Shown here in pieces: positions 23,228 through 32,529 of a stretch of 64,000 nt of DNA (the stretch's first letter is position 1; each line of letters begins with the position of its first letter). Both the position numbers and the translations under genes were made by a program. Origin of the DNA: Pomphorhynchus laevis (Eukaryota > Acanthocephala > Palaeacanthocephala > Echinorhynchida > Pomphorhynchidae); contig WNNJ02001530.1 of NCBI GenBank assembly GCA_012934845.2, positions 85,351-149,350 of the forward strand. The letters are read 5' to 3'. A model generated the notes under the pieces. The model saw only the letters and a list, made by a program, of their open reading frames with translations. It ran no database searches and was not told the DNA's origin.

Positions 23228-23400
23228 TTAAATTTGCAGGATTGATCTGGAACTGGATTGATCTGGAACCGGATTGATCTGGAACTGGAATGATCTGGAA
23301 CTGGATTGATCTGGAACTGGATTGATCTGGAACTGGATTGATCTGGAACTGGATTGATCTGAAACTGGATTGATCTGGAACTGGATTGATCTGGAATGTA
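23228..23400. repeat. Tandem repeat, 16-bp unit, in the leader of LINE copy A2
   Basis: About ten units of GGATTGATCTGGAACT lie directly upstream of the A2 ORF1 start. One minus-strand frame is open through the array and gives a repetitive peptide (PVPDQSSSRSIQFQIN), but there is no sign that it is translated. The analogous leader of copy A uses a different unit, so leader repeats evolve quickly in this family. Confidence 0.8.
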
Positions 23401-23424
23401 GTTAGAATAGTTTAACAATTTTTT

Positions 23425-23560
23425 AATTAATAAATTTGATAGAATTGATCATGATATATTGATTCACAATCCGCTGGGAGAAGTATTATCGCCTATTTTA
23501 TTCAACCTATTTGTGAATGACTTGAAACCAACACACCGAGGAATACTTACTTTTCGCTTA
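23425..23560 (+). pseudogene. LINE reverse-transcriptase fragment
   Basis: The plus-strand translation contains FDRIDHDILIHN, then PLGEVLSPILFNLFVNDL, which matches the RT motif that usually reads PQGSVLSPLLFNLFINDL. Only about 45 codons remain. It sits between a LINE leader array and an LTR-like repeat. Confidence 0.6.
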
Positions 23561-23634
23561 ATAGTTTAAATTTATTTTGAATATTATTGTGTTACAAATA
23601 TTTTAAATATTATTAACACACTAATATTTAAAAG

Positions 23635-23830
23635 GGACCTAAGTCCTAGGTCCCCTTTGGGGTCTTTGATCCCCCTGGACCTGAGGCCGTGAAGATAAAG
23701 TGAATATACGAGGACTATAAAGGCAAGTCTGAAGATTATGGGTTAAACTATTGATTGATTTGTTGACTATTGTTTTCATTTATCCTCTTGTTATTTAAGA
23801 AAGTCTTTATTTATTGATTTAAAAATCAAA
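23635..23830 (+). repeat. LTR-like interspersed repeat, copy 1
   Basis: This shares the block CTGGACCTGAGGCCGTGA with 26105-26345, followed in both by a TATAAA-type box and then an A/T-rich end with AAGAAA and TTTATTTAT. The order of GC-rich head, TATA box and polyadenylation-like end suggests a solo terminal repeat or short non-autonomous element. No internal coding part is present. Confidence 0.4.
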
Positions 23831-23848
23831 ACTAAAATGCCTGCTAAT

Positions 23849-24199
23849 TCAAGCAAATTCCAGGAATTCTCTATAACATTCTCTATGACATCCGGCCAAT
23901 GAATACATAAAGTTCACTAAGGACATCTGGCTCATAAAGCCACAGTTACCTATTTGCCAATCCTGACAACAATTAAAATCACGAATATCTCGCCCGAGGT
24001 AGACGCGGCCGACATTACGACACTGAAGAAAATATACAATATCTCGAACCTCTTGGCACTGTCTTATTTCAACGACTCTACGAACACATACACTTACTAC
24101 GAAAAGACAAAATACGTCAAATACTGAGAACGGGTCACATCGATCGAGCATTCTGAATTTCATCCATTTATTATATCCACTACTGTTGGAGTTGGCCAA
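23849..24199 (-). CDS. Unrecognised ORF, 116 codons
   Basis: This minus-strand ORF is Cys- and Val-rich (FCLFVVSVCVRRVVEIRQCQ; FNCCQDWQIGNCGF). I do not recognise any family. The plus strand over the same bases also has long open stretches (for example ITNISPEVDAADITTLKKIYN), so the true strand is unclear and either may be chance. The neighbours are an LTR-like repeat and AT-rich DNA. Confidence 0.2.
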   Translation of the reverse strand: MANSNSSGYNKWMKFRMLDRCDPFSVFDVFCLFVVSVCVRRVVEIRQCQEVRDIVYFLQCRNVGRVYLGRDIRDFNCCQDWQIGNCGFMSQMSLVNFMYSLAGCHRECYREFLEFA

Positions 24200-24599
24200 A
24201 ATGCGAATGTCATTCTAAAGCGAATAGCAAGCAGACAGGATTATCAACAAACGATACGAGATTTACGCATCATCTTGAATCTTAAATTGGCGAAAGTGGC
24301 TGCATTGTGCATAAGGGCTCTTTGACGAGCAACAAATTGGAGAATTTAGGTTATGTAGCTTGAAGTTGTTGTTTTTATATTAGTTTTTAATGTTGAAAAT
24401 AAAATAAAAATTATATTATATTCCTTTTAATTTTTAATCTCAAAAATTTTTGAAAAAACGAAACAAATATGGTTGTTTTATTTAAGTAAAAAAGAAAGTA
24501 AATTGTTCTTATTATTTTAGTAATCGTAAATTGGAAATTAACAGGACACCTTAAGGAACGTATCTTTAATTTCCATAATTGCTGAAAAACCAAATATTT

Positions 24600-24730
24600 T
24601 TAGCTAAAATATCAAAATACACATTAGTTTGCATGTATATCAGACATACACCGAATGATATATGAATTTTTTAATTAATTTAATTTTAATTTTCTATACT
24701 CTTAGGGCTACGTATACTAAAGTGTTGCTC
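24600..24730 (+). repeat. Diverged IR17-family fragment (5' part)
   Basis: Stretches such as GTTTGCATGTATAT and GCTACGTATACTAAAGT match the 14460-14610 part of the IR17 repeat with many differences. The rest of the match resumes at 25480, so a LINE tail has split this copy. Confidence 0.5.
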
Positions 24731-24839
24731 TGAAAGGAACTATATCGAACTATATTGACTATATAGTTTGATATGATTATATTGACTATATTGACTATTT
24801 ATATTGACTTTAACAATTTAGAGAAGGATATCATACAAT

Positions 24840-25400
24840 AGACAGTTTTAGATCAGATTGCTCCTTATAAACTGCCCATGTTAGAAAGAATAAAGTTACT
24901 GAATTTCCCGGACTGTTCGTGTTATTGAGAATTGACTGCCCGTGTTGTCAAGAAGATAAAACATTTTCTAACCAAAACACATATTCTGAATGGTTAAAAC
25001 GAATAAGTCAAAATCATAGTAGGATCGATACGTTGAGTATCAGATCTATTGAATTTGATCTTCTGATCGCAGATCTAACATTGGTGTTGATGTCCCTGCG
25101 TGTGATCCTCTATATTACGTGGAGACGAGCTGTGTATAAAGTATCGGTCAAAGCCTTGAAGAAATTGTATGACTTTGGCTGATCGTGTCCGTAAAGGATG
25201 GAATGGACTGCCACATTGGGTGGTCAACAGCTGTACTGGTGCGCAATTCGAGAAACGTCTCAAACTTGAACTCTTTCTTGATAATTTTTTCATTTCATTT
25301 TGTTTTTATACTTCAATTTTTCACTTTGATGTAAATTTTCCATACGAGCTTTAGCTTTTTTATTTCAATAAAAATTATTTATTTAAATTATTTCATTTCA
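24840..25400 (+). mobile_element. LINE 3'-end fragment
   Basis: The open stretch 25169-25354 contains DRVRKGWNGLPHWVVNSCTG and FEKRLKL. This is the C-terminal signature of Jockey/CR1-type ORF2 proteins (R-V-W-N-x-L-P-x-x-V-V). The earlier part (24840-25160) contains decayed RT C-terminal sequence. The end is A/T-rich with AATAAA near 25365. It interrupts a diverged IR17 repeat. Confidence 0.6.
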
Positions 25401-25479
25401 AGATTTATTTCTTAAATTTAACATATAAATTCAATTTTAAAAGTTTTTCTTAAATTTTTCGAGTGTAGTTGGACATCTT

Positions 25480-25640
25480 GATAAATAAAATTTATGGAAC
25501 CATCACTATCAAACCGACACTATTGTGCCAGTTCCACTAGGATATGATAGGTGAAATTTCGTATCGTATATGATATTCGTTTGCTTACCTTAGGTAATCA
25601 TCGTGTTTGGTGGCAATTCTTTTTAAGTTTTACTAATTTA
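25480..25640 (+). repeat. Diverged IR17-family fragment (3' part)
   Basis: This matches 14630-14720 with many differences (GGATATGATAGGTGAAA against GGATATGATGGGTTAAA; TAATCATCGTGTTTGGTGG against TTTTCGTGTTTAGTGGG). It continues the copy begun at 24600. Confidence 0.5.
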
Positions 25641-26104
25641 ACTTGTTAAAACATGAAATGTGGACTATATTTTCTGATAGCTATTTTATATCTTTCGATA
25701 AAAAAAGAGCTATAAATAAATTCTACTGTAAATAAATCGCTTTCTAATACTTAAATTCAAAAAGCATGTTTTGTTAGTAGAACTTCTTTTTAAGTTGATG
25801 TATTGAACTAAGTATAACGCGCATTTGTCTAGTAATCACGTTTAACAAATGTAAACAGAATTACATTTACTTTACATTACCAGGTAAATATAATTGTTGG
25901 TTATTTCTTATATTTTAAATTACAATTACAATCAAAATAATTATATTCTATTAACATAAATTTATATTACTTCACTAAGGCAACAAATGTATGTGATTCA
26001 TCGCAAATATCATCACGACTTATGAAAACAACTCAAACAGTAACTTATTTGCAATAATCATGATTCAATACTTCTCAAGCTCCTCATCTCAAGATTACCG
26101 ACCA
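25641..26104. other. AT-rich spacer, no gene seen
   Basis: No ORF of interest, repeat partner or RNA motif was recognised in this stretch. Confidence 0.4.
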
Positions 26105-26345
26105 TAGTCGACATCGACTGAACTCTTAGGGGTGAGAGACCCCGAATAGTTCAGTCGGAAGGCGGCAGTACGGCCGGGGGCTCAGATTCCTCTGGACCTG
26201 AGGCCGTGAGGGTTGTAGAGAATGATATAAAAGTCGTTGGCATGAATAGAGAAGTTCGTACTACTTGCGCTGTTTTGTATTGCTGTTTGTTACTTTCTTA
26301 CCGTTTGTATTGTTAAGAAAATATTTATTTATGATTAAATACGGC
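26105..26345 (+). repeat. LTR-like interspersed repeat, copy 2
   Basis: This diverged partner of 23635-23830 shares the CTGGACCTGAGGCCGTGAG block, a TATAAAAG box near 26228 and a polyadenylation-like AAGAAAATATTTATTTATG near 26320. The first 60 bases differ from copy 1. Confidence 0.4.
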
Positions 26346-26411
26346 ATATCAAAAACATTTGGATAGTGCTTCCCTTTGTAATAAATTGACGTTAGTCATT
26401 TTTTAGTCTGG

Positions 26412-26690
26412 CACAAAAAAAGATTTATTTTAACGTGGCAAATACGTGCCAGCGCACGCTTACATGACCACAACAAAACAAAAATGTAAGTCATCTGTCG
26501 AGGTGTGAACGGAGGAGGTGTTTGAATGTGATAAAGAAGGGAGCGCGGCGGACGTCGAGAGGGAGTTGATTCCAGGCGAGTGAGGCGGCGACGAGGAAGG
26601 ATAAGAGACCGTAGTTGTTGGAGTAATTAGGAACGTGGAGTAAGAGAGTATGACGGGAACGCAGCGATAGCGAGGTCGGGCGAAAACAAC
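26412..26690 (-). mobile_element. CR1-type LINE 3'-end fragment
   Basis: The minus strand encodes the ORF2 C-terminus (SLRSRHTLLLHVPNYSNNYG, then SLAWNQLPLDVRRAPFFITF) followed by the family 3' tail (complement at 26412-26480). It is cut at 26690 where an 18-bp tandem array begins. It is closer to the copy at 43446-46680 than to copy A. Confidence 0.75.
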
Positions 26691-26691
26691 C

Positions 26692-26766
26692 ACACAACCA
26701 GGTGTGCTCCAGACAACCAGGTGTGCTCCAAACAACCAGGTGTGCTCCAAACAACCAGGTGTGCTC
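26692..26766. repeat. Tandem repeat, 18-bp unit x about 4
   Basis: Four units of ACAACCAGGTGTGCTCCA are fused directly to the 5'-truncated LINE end. A minus-strand frame runs open through the array into the LINE C-terminus. Such arrays at LINE truncation points may arise by slippage or template switching during insertion. Confidence 0.8.
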
Positions 26767-26769
26767 AAA

Positions 26770-27540
26770 TTTGCATATTTTTCAATATCCCAGATTTTAA
26801 ATAGTTGATAATGATCTATTATTGATAAAGAATTTTTGGAGCTAGATGAAAAAGGGGTTATTTGATATTTCGCTAACCTCTGTTTTCATCTTAAGAAAAT
26901 TACTTTAAAAATTACAGAAAATTACGGTTCTCAGATTTTGATATTACACTATACTTATGTGAACAATGGTATAGCTTGCTATGTAAAAGAATACTATTTA
27001 ACAATATTATTTAACAACAGTGCCGATTTGGCTGTCTTAAAGCAACTGCATGCACCACTTATATGCAATTACAGTAATTTTGAGAATTTACCGGCTGCCA
27101 ATGTTTGTAAAAATCAATGGAGTAAGCAGATTTCAACAAGTCACATGTCGATAAAAATTTTTCCTAAGACACAATAGCTATCGAAAATTTCTTATTGACG
27201 TTTTACTTTTTGGAATAAATCTGCTTACACCTCTAATTTTTAATTGTTCGAATTTCATCGAATTATGACTATGGTAACATATGGATGTCACTACACCATG
27301 AGAAAAGTATGCCAGCGCGTGATTTTCAGAGAAAAGCACAATTGGAATTTATCGTTTTATATATTTTTACGTGTGTATTTTTAAATATGTATTTGTACAA
27401 TATATATATTTATGTATTTCGGTAATCATAATTGGTTTTTAGGAAATAATATTAGGAACAAATCGTTGATTTTATCGATAACAAGGGTATATAGGAAAAA
27501 AGTTAAAAAATAAATTAAAAATTATCTATTATGTCAGCGT
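26770..27540. other. AT-rich region; its 3' half is a repeat also found around the TBP-like ORF
   Basis: At 26938-27177 the plus strand has a 79-codon ORF (MILHYTYVNNGIACYVKEYY...) that I do not recognise. From about 27180 to 27480 the sequence resembles two separate blocks, 31430-31600 and 32828-32925, which flank the TBP-like ORF. Shared motifs include AATAAATCTG, TATGCCAGCG/TATGTCAGCG, TGATTTTCAGAG-like, and GGTTTTTAGGAAATAA. Confidence 0.5.
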
Positions 27541-28320
27541 AAATCCTCATGCAGTCCGTCGTCTATACGGGCAGCGCAAGGGATGCCCTCGTTGTCTGAA
27601 ATTCTGCGTCTTCACGAGACTGCATATTCAGAGGAGTGCCTGCCTCACCGTGTCAATCGCGGTTATCTCCTTGCTGAAGACAACGCTCGGCAGCTACAGG
27701 AGCGCTACAACCATCCATAGACTGGGAATTATCTTCCCTGCTTAGATCCTCGTTTAAAGACCCCATGTTTGAATCTTCAGCACCGTCTTCGAAAAAGCAG
27801 CTTTCCGACCTTGTGAAGGATAAGTTGGGTCGATTAATAGTCGCGACATCGACACATTCGCTTTCTCCCTATGTAACTAGCATTGCTAGATGTTTTCGCA
27901 TTTCTCGATTGTCTCCGATGTCCAATAAGTTTGCTGGCTGCCCATCACGATCTCTTGCAGTCGCTGTTGCTCTTTGCTGGATTGTTTTGCGCTGTTCACT
28001 GACGCCAGAGTTGGAAGCTTCGAGCCCTTTATAGCTGGTCCTTCGGGGTTGCACTTATCATGGGACGAAGAACGATATTTTATTCGGCTCCAGTGCCGGG
28101 TTAATTCGTTGGAAGAACATGTTTCTCAGGCGGGCCATGATGGCAAAATCGAATTTTCTTTGACTTTTATTGTTTGGACCAATCTTATCTGCATCATATC
28201 AGATTGTTGCTTGTCGATAGATTCGCCTTGTTGTCGACTACATCTTCGGTTCTCGCTGCCGGCATGTTGCTTTTGGACATGACGCACAAACATATCGAGG
28301 CAGAAGAGTGATCGCGTGAT
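27541..28320 (-). other. Uncharacterised region, possible decayed coding sequence
   Basis: This stretch is more GC-rich than its surroundings. The minus strand shows a finger-like scrap (FVRHVQKQHAG, near 28290) and Gln/Ser-rich pieces without a continuous frame. Zinc fingers of this kind precede the RT in the element family next door, so this may be part of another copy, but the evidence is thin. The plus-strand ORF 27765-28034 shows no known features. Confidence 0.25.
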
Positions 28321-28324
28321 GGCG

Positions 28325-28807
28325 TTAAGGAAGAAACTTGGTTTCTCCGTTTGTATACATATCTTTTTCACATATATTTTGTACTGAGCGAAAAAAAAAT
28401 CTTTTTTTTTGATATTCGCTTTGGTCTCTGTATGCTGTCACGTTGTTGAATGTTCCCCGCTTTTGTGAGCCAAACCACAAGTATTCCTCGATTTTATCCA
28501 AGTACTTACTAGACAGTCGCTTGTCACTCACTCGCACAACACACGGAATTCCAAAATTTCCGAAATTATCGGTAACGGCGTGTACCTCCATTCCAACTAG
28601 ATTTGAAATTTCTAGTTCCTCACTACTGCAATTCTGCTCATTTCCCTGTTGCAGTAATATTTGTTGGTTTGATCCGTTAATAATAAATGTTAAGGGATGC
28701 AGTGCAAAAAGTCGATATTGAGGATCCTCACTGCAAACAATAGACACTCCATTCCAGCCGTTGTCATCGGGAAGGCTCTTCAGAAGAGCCTTGGAATTCC
28801 CTCTCAT
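28325..28807 (-). CDS. Open frame of 160 codons at the C-terminal end of the RT element, function unknown
   Basis: The first 12 residues (MRGNSKALLKSL) continue the C-terminal motif of the RT element, so the Met is internal. The following 145 residues (DDNGWNGVSIVCSEDPQY, LVGMEVHAVTDNFGNFGIPC, VVRVSDKRLSSKYLDKIEEY) form an open, well-mixed sequence that I cannot assign. It could be a C-terminal extension of the element or captured host sequence. Confidence 0.4.
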   Translation of the reverse strand: MRGNSKALLKSLPDDNGWNGVSIVCSEDPQYRLFALHPLTFIINGSNQQILLQQGNEQNCSSEELEISNLVGMEVHAVTDNFGNFGIPCVVRVSDKRLSSKYLDKIEEYLWFGSQKRGTFNNVTAYRDQSEYQKKRFFFRSVQNICEKDMYTNGETKFLP

Positions 28808-30980
28808 TAGCGCGATCGATGTTCGCTGAAATAATTCCTCAGCTACCCGTGAATAAGAAATGTTTCGACGAGCTGCAAGGTAGCGCGTTATACTACGGAT
28901 AAGACGTAGTCCGCCAAAGTTTCATCCCCTATAGGTCTCAACAATTGCAGGATTAAAAATGTAACCATTTTCCTTATTGTATTTTGGTATTCTCGTTCTT
29001 TAACGCGGATTGCGTACTCTTCCGCGGCGAACAGGAGGCATGTTCAGCATGTTAATTTTTGAGGGTGTAGCCTTCAACCATGCGTTTGCGTGAGGACAAC
29101 CTACAGCTAGGACTCGTGATTTGTGGATGACGTTTTAATTAGACGAGAGCCTAACACTTGGTTAATTCTCGTCCCTAATCCAAATTGAGATAAGATTGCT
29201 GAGCGAGCATTGTTATACATAACGAGTTCTTTCGAATAGTGGCGGGTTAACGTCTCAAAAGTTTGTGAATATCCCGGGAAAGAGGACGAATCCATACTCA
29301 AGGTGCTCTCAACATTGGTGATGCTGACTACATACGCAACAGGAGCATGGACTAGACAACTTCGCATTCCAAGTCCGCTCATCCGTAATAAAAAGTTTGC
29401 TTGAACTTGTAAGCGTGAATCTAGTCTAATCCCTATCACTTCGTTAAGGAAGTTTGTTACGGCTTTATCAAATTGTTATAAAGCAGAGTGTATAGAAGAC
29501 GGATCGATTGTTCGCATTAAATGGTTAATACGGGAGACTGACGCGCAGTGTCGCAAAAGTAGGTAAACAATCTGCGGATCGGGAATTTCTGAAAGCAAAT
29601 CAAGATACCTCATTAATCTCGGCAGAATAATATATTCAAGATGAAAAGTAATGAATTCTGGACGTCCGATTGGTGATACAAGTAGAACAAAATTCATGGT
29701 TTCGTTCAAGGCCATTGATTCAGAGAAATGCGATTGTGCAAATTGAATAACTTGGCGCTATCCTAATATCTCAATTTACCGCCAATTGAGTTGCAAATTA
29801 ACACTACCAAAAGCACTAGATAAGTGGGACAATACTTTGAAAATGGACCGTGTCGACCCACCGATTAATACATAGTCCAAGTACCATTTATTAAACTCAA
29901 TAACAGCAATTGAATTTATACTCTCTATGGTCGGTTGAATTGAAAGCGAGAACAATACTGGTCCAAGAGGGTCACCTTGTTGGACTCCCCATGGTGAATT
30001 TAAGGATTCTTGACCTATAATACGTAAATGCGAAGGTCGTCCATAACACCAACGTACCCACGCTGAGCACTTTGGAAATTAACAATCGACAGCTTGAATA
30101 ATTACACCATGACTTAGTGAATTAAAGGCATTGCGTACGTCAACCTTTAGACACACCCAATCTGAATTATAAATTTGTTCGTGGCTTTTGAGTTTGGCCT
30201 CATGAATGATGAGTTCCATGCCGTTTGAAAGGTTCGTGATACGCGATAGAAGGTTTCCATTATCAGCCGATATCATGTCCTGTAAATGTTCAGGGCGCAA
30301 ACCCAAACATCCAGGAGATGCAGATTTGAGAAAAGAGAATATGGAAGCCATGACTGCCTCAGAATCTACTGATATTAGTTGGGACCTTGGTGGCGTCTTA
30401 TTAATCATAGTATCAGTTATTGGATGCAGAATCTCTAGCTTATTTCTTACCAGCAGTGTAGATGCGCATATTCCATCAGATGTGAGTCCGCATTGACTTA
30501 CTGAAGTTTCCAATTCGTTCGAGATCAATAACCTCTATTTGCGAGTTAGATTTGCTTAAAATCTTTCCAGATGATTTAGGCTTGGGGATTCCGGACCTAG
30601 CATATGAACAGGTCAACAAAAGCAAACTCCGAAGATCACGCGATTCCATTAATGAAAACATGTCCGCAATGCGCTTTTTGATGTTTCTTTCGCGTCTTGT
30701 TTTGTATTCGACCCCAGAAATAAAACATAGTTTTGGAAAGCATAGTAGGGCAGTCCAGATTTCCACTGATTGTTGACACAATGCATAATTAATAAGCGAG
30801 GACATTAGATGAGCAGCGCGCACGCAGTGACCCTGATATTCGTTTTATTTTTGATGCATTAAAGGACCACACTTTGTTCAAAATATAAATGATTTTATCA
30901 GAATAGTTGAAGCGTCGATATTTGGAGTAGTTATAAGTGATAATGGACGTGTTTCGCATCCAGAGTTCAAACATCGACTA
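28325..30980 (-). mobile_element. Broken reverse-transcriptase element (non-LTR type with restriction-like C-terminal region)
   Basis: In minus-strand order: a pre-RT segment at 30476-30823 (AWTALLCFPKLCF-like, IKKRI); RT at 30079-30528 (SASPGCLGLRPEHLQD; VCLKVDVRNAFNSLSHGV); GVQQGDPLGPVLFSL near 29960; a YLDYVLIGGS stretch near 29890 where the usual second Asp of YLDD reads Tyr; a post-RT segment with RMSGLGMRSC near 29350; and FQRTSIALMRGNSKALL near 28800. These are motifs of an RT family common in arthropods and molluscs that lacks the CR1-type endonuclease. A C-terminal piece of the same family lies at 35848-36345. The frame is broken several times. Clade assignment (R2-like or other) is uncertain. 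Confidence 0.65.
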
Positions 30981-31600
30981 CCATTGACTTTGTGCACTCG
31001 TAATCTTCCTCTCTTTGTCAAAGTGTAGGTCGTGAACAGGTCGCGCACGTTTCAAAAATCATTGATTTATTCGTTGATTGTGTGTTTTTGTATTAGTTAG
31101 TAATCAAGAATTGTTAAGCTGATATAATATATAATAAACTTTGACTGTTGTTGCCTTCAATCCACAATAGTGTAGTTTTATGAGAAGCCGATTTCCCGAT
31201 TTTTGTTGTAATTATTTTGCATCTTATTGTAAGTACTTAGTAATCAAGAATGGTTGTTGATTCTGAAAATGACACGACTGATGAATCAGATCATTGTATG
31301 TTATTTATCTCGAACTTTTTTTTAAGGATTTTACGTTTCAGAAATCATTGATTTATTGGTTGATTGTTTTTTTTGTCAACAATGAATATGAATAATGAAT
31401 TTATAGGAACAATGAATTTCCTGATACGAAAGAATTTCATGAAAATTTTATTAGTTTCCTTCTTCGAATAAATCTGTTTACTCCTTTAATCTTTGGTAGC
31501 ATATAGATTTCAGTATACAATGCAAAAGCTATGTCAGCGTGTGGTTTTCAGAGCAAAGCATAAATTGATATTCATCTTATTCGCATTAAATTCACTGTCA
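30981..31600. other. Region upstream of the TBP-like ORF, with local duplications
   Basis: A stretch around AAATCATTGATTTATT occurs at about 31055 and 31341, and TAGTAATCAAGAAT occurs at about 31101 and 31241. After the second, a short open stretch MVVDSENDTTDESDH ends at CATTGTATGT, which looks like an exon with a GT splice donor (about 31249-31296). An AG acceptor candidate (GTTTCAG) lies near 31340. A 5' exon of the TBP-like gene here is possible but unproven. The block 31390-31600 is related to 27180-27480. Confidence 0.35.
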
Positions 31601-31776
31601 CATACGTGACAACATCTTCAGGTTAACATTCTGTCACTATTTACAGTTTGTTCACTGTTATCTGATTGCTCAATGATGACGTAAGATGAACATAGCAATA
31701 TAAATAAATTGCGTGAAACTGCCCTTTATGTAAAATTACTGTCTATCAATTTGGCTGATCAAAAATAAGCCAAGAT

Positions 31777-32529
31777 ATGAGCGCTTTACCGTTGTTGGCC
31801 ATCCACAACAGTTGGCAGAAAAAGCGAGCAAAGATGTTAATACCTGACAATTTTCCACTAGCCATAATGGAAATATATTCACCGGAATGGTATCAAAACA
31901 ATTTGACACTTCACAGGATTATATCGCAATTCAATCTGTTTGAGGGAAATGCCGAACTTGATTTAGTCGGAATGGCTCGTTCCTTAAAGAACTGTAAATA
32001 CACAAAAGATTTGGAAATTATTAAATTTAATCTAAAAACGCCGCCATCGTCGGTAGTCATAAGAAAACGGGGTTCGGTATCCTTATTCACATTTGATCGA
32101 CACGAAAATCAGTCTTCAGATGTAGTAAATGAAGAACTTGTGAATGTCGGCAAGAACGTTTACCAGCTTATTTCCGAAGCGAATACTCCTGGTAAAGATA
32201 GTGATGATGAAGCGACAGAAAGAAGTCTGAAATTTATAAATTTCCGAGTAACTACGATGCTATTTGTATTAAAATGTGTTCACAGTTTACATCTTATTAA
32301 GCTAAATGAGCAATTGAAAACCTGTATAATGTTAAAATGCCTTGACGTGTTATATGAACCAGAAATCAATGTGGCGATTACAGTCAAAGATAGCATCTAC
32401 AATTGCAAGTGTGGTATTTACGCGAGTGGGAAAATTTGCATATCAACTAAAACGAAGAAAGCAGCTGAATATACAACATCTTTACTTAGTCCGGTATTGT
32501 GGAAATGCCGTCTCAACCCCAGCGCCTGA
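31777..32529 (+). CDS. Divergent TATA-binding-protein-like (TBP-related) protein, 250 aa
   Basis: TBP and its relatives recruit RNA polymerase to promoters through two imperfect repeats that form a saddle on DNA. Here residues about 43-135 align with repeat 1 (LHRIISQFNL, LDLVGMARSLKNCKY against TBP LDLKKIALHARNAEY; later VVNEELVNVGKNVYQLI). Residues about 152-246 align with repeat 2 (INFRVTTM, YEPE at 193-196, YASGKICIST against FVSGKVVLTG, LLSPVLWKCR against IYPILKGFRK). The four DNA-wedging Phe of TBP appear to be Glu, Arg, Asn and Tyr, so classical TATA binding is doubtful, as in TBP-like factor TRF2. There is an insertion of about 20 residues between the repeats. The frame is open and intron-free from a TGA at 31756; the first Met is at 31777. 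The neighbours are mobile DNA, so it could be a real host gene, a retrocopy, or virus-derived. Confidence 0.6.
   Translation: MSALPLLAIHNSWQKKRAKMLIPDNFPLAIMEIYSPEWYQNNLTLHRIISQFNLFEGNAELDLVGMARSLKNCKYTKDLEIIKFNLKTPPSSVVIRKRGSVSLFTFDRHENQSSDVVNEELVNVGKNVYQLISEANTPGKDSDDEATERSLKFINFRVTTMLFVLKCVHSLHLIKLNEQLKTCIMLKCLDVLYEPEINVAITVKDSIYNCKCGIYASGKICISTKTKKAAEYTTSLLSPVLWKCRLNPSA

Noticed and set aside
23228-23400. Regular short repeats suggesting a CRISPR array
   Set aside because: The units are contiguous 16-mers without unique spacers and lie in a LINE leader in eukaryotic DNA.
23200-23418. 72-codon ORF with a repeated peptide
   Set aside because: It simply translates the tandem array and has no independent support.
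30206-30776. Plus-strand ORFs over the RT element
   Set aside because: They are antisense to recognisable RT motifs on the minus strand.
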